In this document: piece after piece, positions 4,071-5,428 of the stretch | Layout: the number at the start of each line of letters is the position of its first letter | Position numbering within the stretch: position 1 is the first letter of the stretch | Source: an uncultured Selenomonadales bacterium | GTDB taxonomy: Bacteria; Bacillota; Negativicutes; Selenomonadales; Selenomonadaceae | Reading direction: 5' to 3' | Length of the DNA stretch: 5,428 nucleotides | Assembly (NCBI GenBank): GCA_947167555.1 | Contig: CAMVIO010000148.1 | Span: 1-5,428, forward strand | The notes under the pieces: model-generated | Databases searched by the model: none | Told to the model about the DNA's origin: nothing | Seen by the model: the letters and a program-made list of their open reading frames with translations, nothing else | Program-made: the position numbers and the translations under genes

Positions 4071-5428
4071 ATGAATTCATTCAAGACAGGCGAAGTACTG
4101 ATGGACGGCGGCTCGATCCATAAAACGCTTTTGGTATACGCGCTGCCGGTGCTCCTAATGCAGCTTTTGCAGCAGCTTTACAATATCGCGGACTGTGCCG
4201 TCATCGGACGGCTCTGCGGCGGCTTCGGGCTGGCGGCGGTGGGCGTCGCCGGTCTCGTGCTGGCCGTGCATATCAATTTCTTCATCGGCTTTTCCGTCGG
4301 CGTGACCTCCGCCGTGTCGCGGCTGTTCGGCGCGCGGGATTTCGGAAAGCTGCGCGCGATGATCGCCACCTCTGTCTGGCTGGCGGCGGGCGCGGGATTG
4401 TTCTTGACCCTTCTCGGGGAACGACTGGGGCAAAGTTACCTGACGTGGCTCGCCTGCCCCGCCGAAGCCATGGGCGACGCGCTGCTCTACCTTCACATCT
4501 GCCTTCTCGGCCTCGTGCCTCAGCTCGTCTATAACGTCGCCAACGGCGTCTTCCGCGCCCTCGGCAACACGAGAACGCCTCTCCTTTGGCTCGCCGCTTC
4601 CGCTGTATTGAACATTGGCCTCGATCTTCTCCTCGTCGGCGTTTGGGATTTTGGCTTCGCGGGCGCGGCTTTGGCAACGCTGACGGCGCAGTGGGCGCTG
4701 GGAATCGGCATGATCTGGCGTCTCACGCGCCTTGACGAACGGTTCCGCTTCTCCTTTGACGCACCGCTCCTTTCCGCCCGCGAGCTTTTCTCGCTGCTTC
4801 GCCTCGGCATACCGTCGGGCATGCAGGCGGCCTTCATGAGCCTGTCGTCGCTCCTGATCCAGATCAGCATCGACTCCTTCGGCCCGGCGGCCATGGCCGG
4901 CATGGTGGTCTATGCGAAAATCGAAGGCTTCATGTATTACCCGGCCTTTGCCTACGGCATGGCGCTGACGGGCTTCATCGGACAGAACCTCGGCGCCGGA
5001 AGGCTCGACCGCGTGGAAGAGGCGATGCGCATCAGCCGCCGCACGGCGGTTCGCGCAACGCTGATCATCAGCGGAGCCTTAATGTTAATAGCGGAACCAA
5101 TAGTAGGCTTTTTCACCGAAGACGCGGCGACGCTGGCAAACGGGCTGGCTGCCATCTATTGGAATTTCCCCTTCTATTTCCTCTACTCTCTGAATCAGGT
5201 CTATATCGGCGGACTGAAAGGCCTCGGCGAGACGGGCATCCCTATGCTTTCCGCCCTCGTCGCCTACGCGCTGTTCCGTGTCGTCTGGTGCAATGCCTTG
5301 CTTCCGTATTGGCACGACATGGCAGTCATCTACACCGCCTACGACGTCAGCTTCCTCGTCTCGCTCGCCATATTGGTTCCCGCGTATCGCCGTGCCTATC
5401 ATAGCCTGCTTCGTCCCGGCACCCCGGG
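4071..5428 (+). CDS. MATE family multidrug/Na+ (or H+) antiporter, end cut by window
   Basis: An inner-membrane exporter that uses a sodium or proton gradient to expel drugs or metabolites. The frame is open from ATG 4071 to the window end: 452 codons without a stop, about the usual family length (440-460), so little is missing. It begins MNSFKTGEVLMDGGSIHKTL and then LPVLLMQLLQQLYNIADCAV (26-45), the classic first helix of MepA/VmrA-like MATE proteins with the LYN-x-AD motif. Further marks are VSRLFGARDFGKL (82-94), NGVFRALGNTRTPL in the N-terminal half, GIPSGMQAA starting the second half, and FIGQNLGAGRLDRVEEAM. About twelve hydrophobic helices in two repeats of six can be seen. The ribosome site AAGGAGGG is 8 bp upstream. 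It follows the LysR gene on the same strand and may be regulated by it. The substrate is unknown. Confidence 0.95.
   Translation, partial: MNSFKTGEVLMDGGSIHKTLLVYALPVLLMQLLQQLYNIADCAVIGRLCGGFGLAAVGVAGLVLAVHINFFIGFSVGVTSAVSRLFGARDFGKLRAMIATSVWLAAGAGLFLTLLGERLGQSYLTWLACPAEAMGDALLYLHICLLGLVPQLVYNVANGVFRALGNTRTPLLWLAASAVLNIGLDLLLVGVWDFGFAGAALATLTAQWALGIGMIWRLTRLDERFRFSFDAPLLSARELFSLLRLGIPSGMQAAFMSLSSLLIQISIDSFGPAAMAGMVVYAKIEGFMYYPAFAYGMALTGFIGQNLGAGRLDRVEEAMRISRRTAVRATLIISGALMLIAEPIVGFFTEDAATLANGLAAIYWNFPFYFLYSLNQVYIGGLKGLGETGIPMLSALVAYALFRVVWCNALLPYWHDMAVIYTAYDVSFLVSLAILVPAYRRAYHSLLRPGTP

Noticed and set aside
5159..5404. Small plus-strand frame within the MATE gene
   Set aside because: It is an off-frame shadow with arginine-rich translation; the MATE reading frame continues through the region without a stop.

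Overview
The window looks like chromosomal DNA of a GC-rich member of the Firmicutes. The best fit is a Negativicutes/Selenomonadales-type anaerobe, but that placement is inference. Supporting signs are a DUF3793 protein next to a flavodoxin, Bacillus-type parS sites (TGTTTCACGTGAAACA), strong Shine-Dalgarno sites and sigma-A-like promoters. Genes are GC-rich and the control regions between them are clearly AT-rich. There are seven protein genes; two are cut by the window edges. I see no rRNA, tRNA, CRISPR array or insertion sequence.

Left part (1-1888): a metal or iron-starvation style module built around one divergent control region. On the minus strand a DUF3793 gene (413-991) is followed by a flavodoxin gene (1-333, cut by the edge). 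On the plus strand a ZIP-family metal transporter (1103-1888) leaves the same control region. That region (1016-1080) is mirror symmetric: 19-bp perfect inverted repeats form the spacer end and -10 box of two back-to-back promoters, each TTGARA-17-TATCAT. One metal-responsive repressor could therefore control both sides.

Middle part (1889-2226): a 338-bp AT-rich stretch without a long gene. It starts with three parS-like centromere sites for the ParB/Spo0J segregation protein. The first two are arms of a 51-bp near-palindrome. The second and third lie in a 35-bp direct repeat. Beyond them is a promoter (2037-2065), a possible 15-codon leader ORF and a 9-bp GC-rich stem-loop. Then comes a 107-residue protein of unknown function (2227-2550). 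This layout resembles a leader with transcription control.

Right part (2545-5428): a small VOC/glyoxalase-superfamily protein on the minus strand converges on the unknown gene, sharing a TTATAA at the stops. It diverges from a LysR-type regulator (3044-3979), which probably controls it. Downstream of the regulator is a MATE-family efflux transporter (4071 to beyond the end). Its -10 box and Shine-Dalgarno site lie within or between the arms of a 14-bp inverted repeat. The LysR regulator could serve the VOC gene, the MATE gene or both.

The most noteworthy signals are the parS cluster, which marks likely proximity to the chromosome origin, and the mirror-image divergent promoter.
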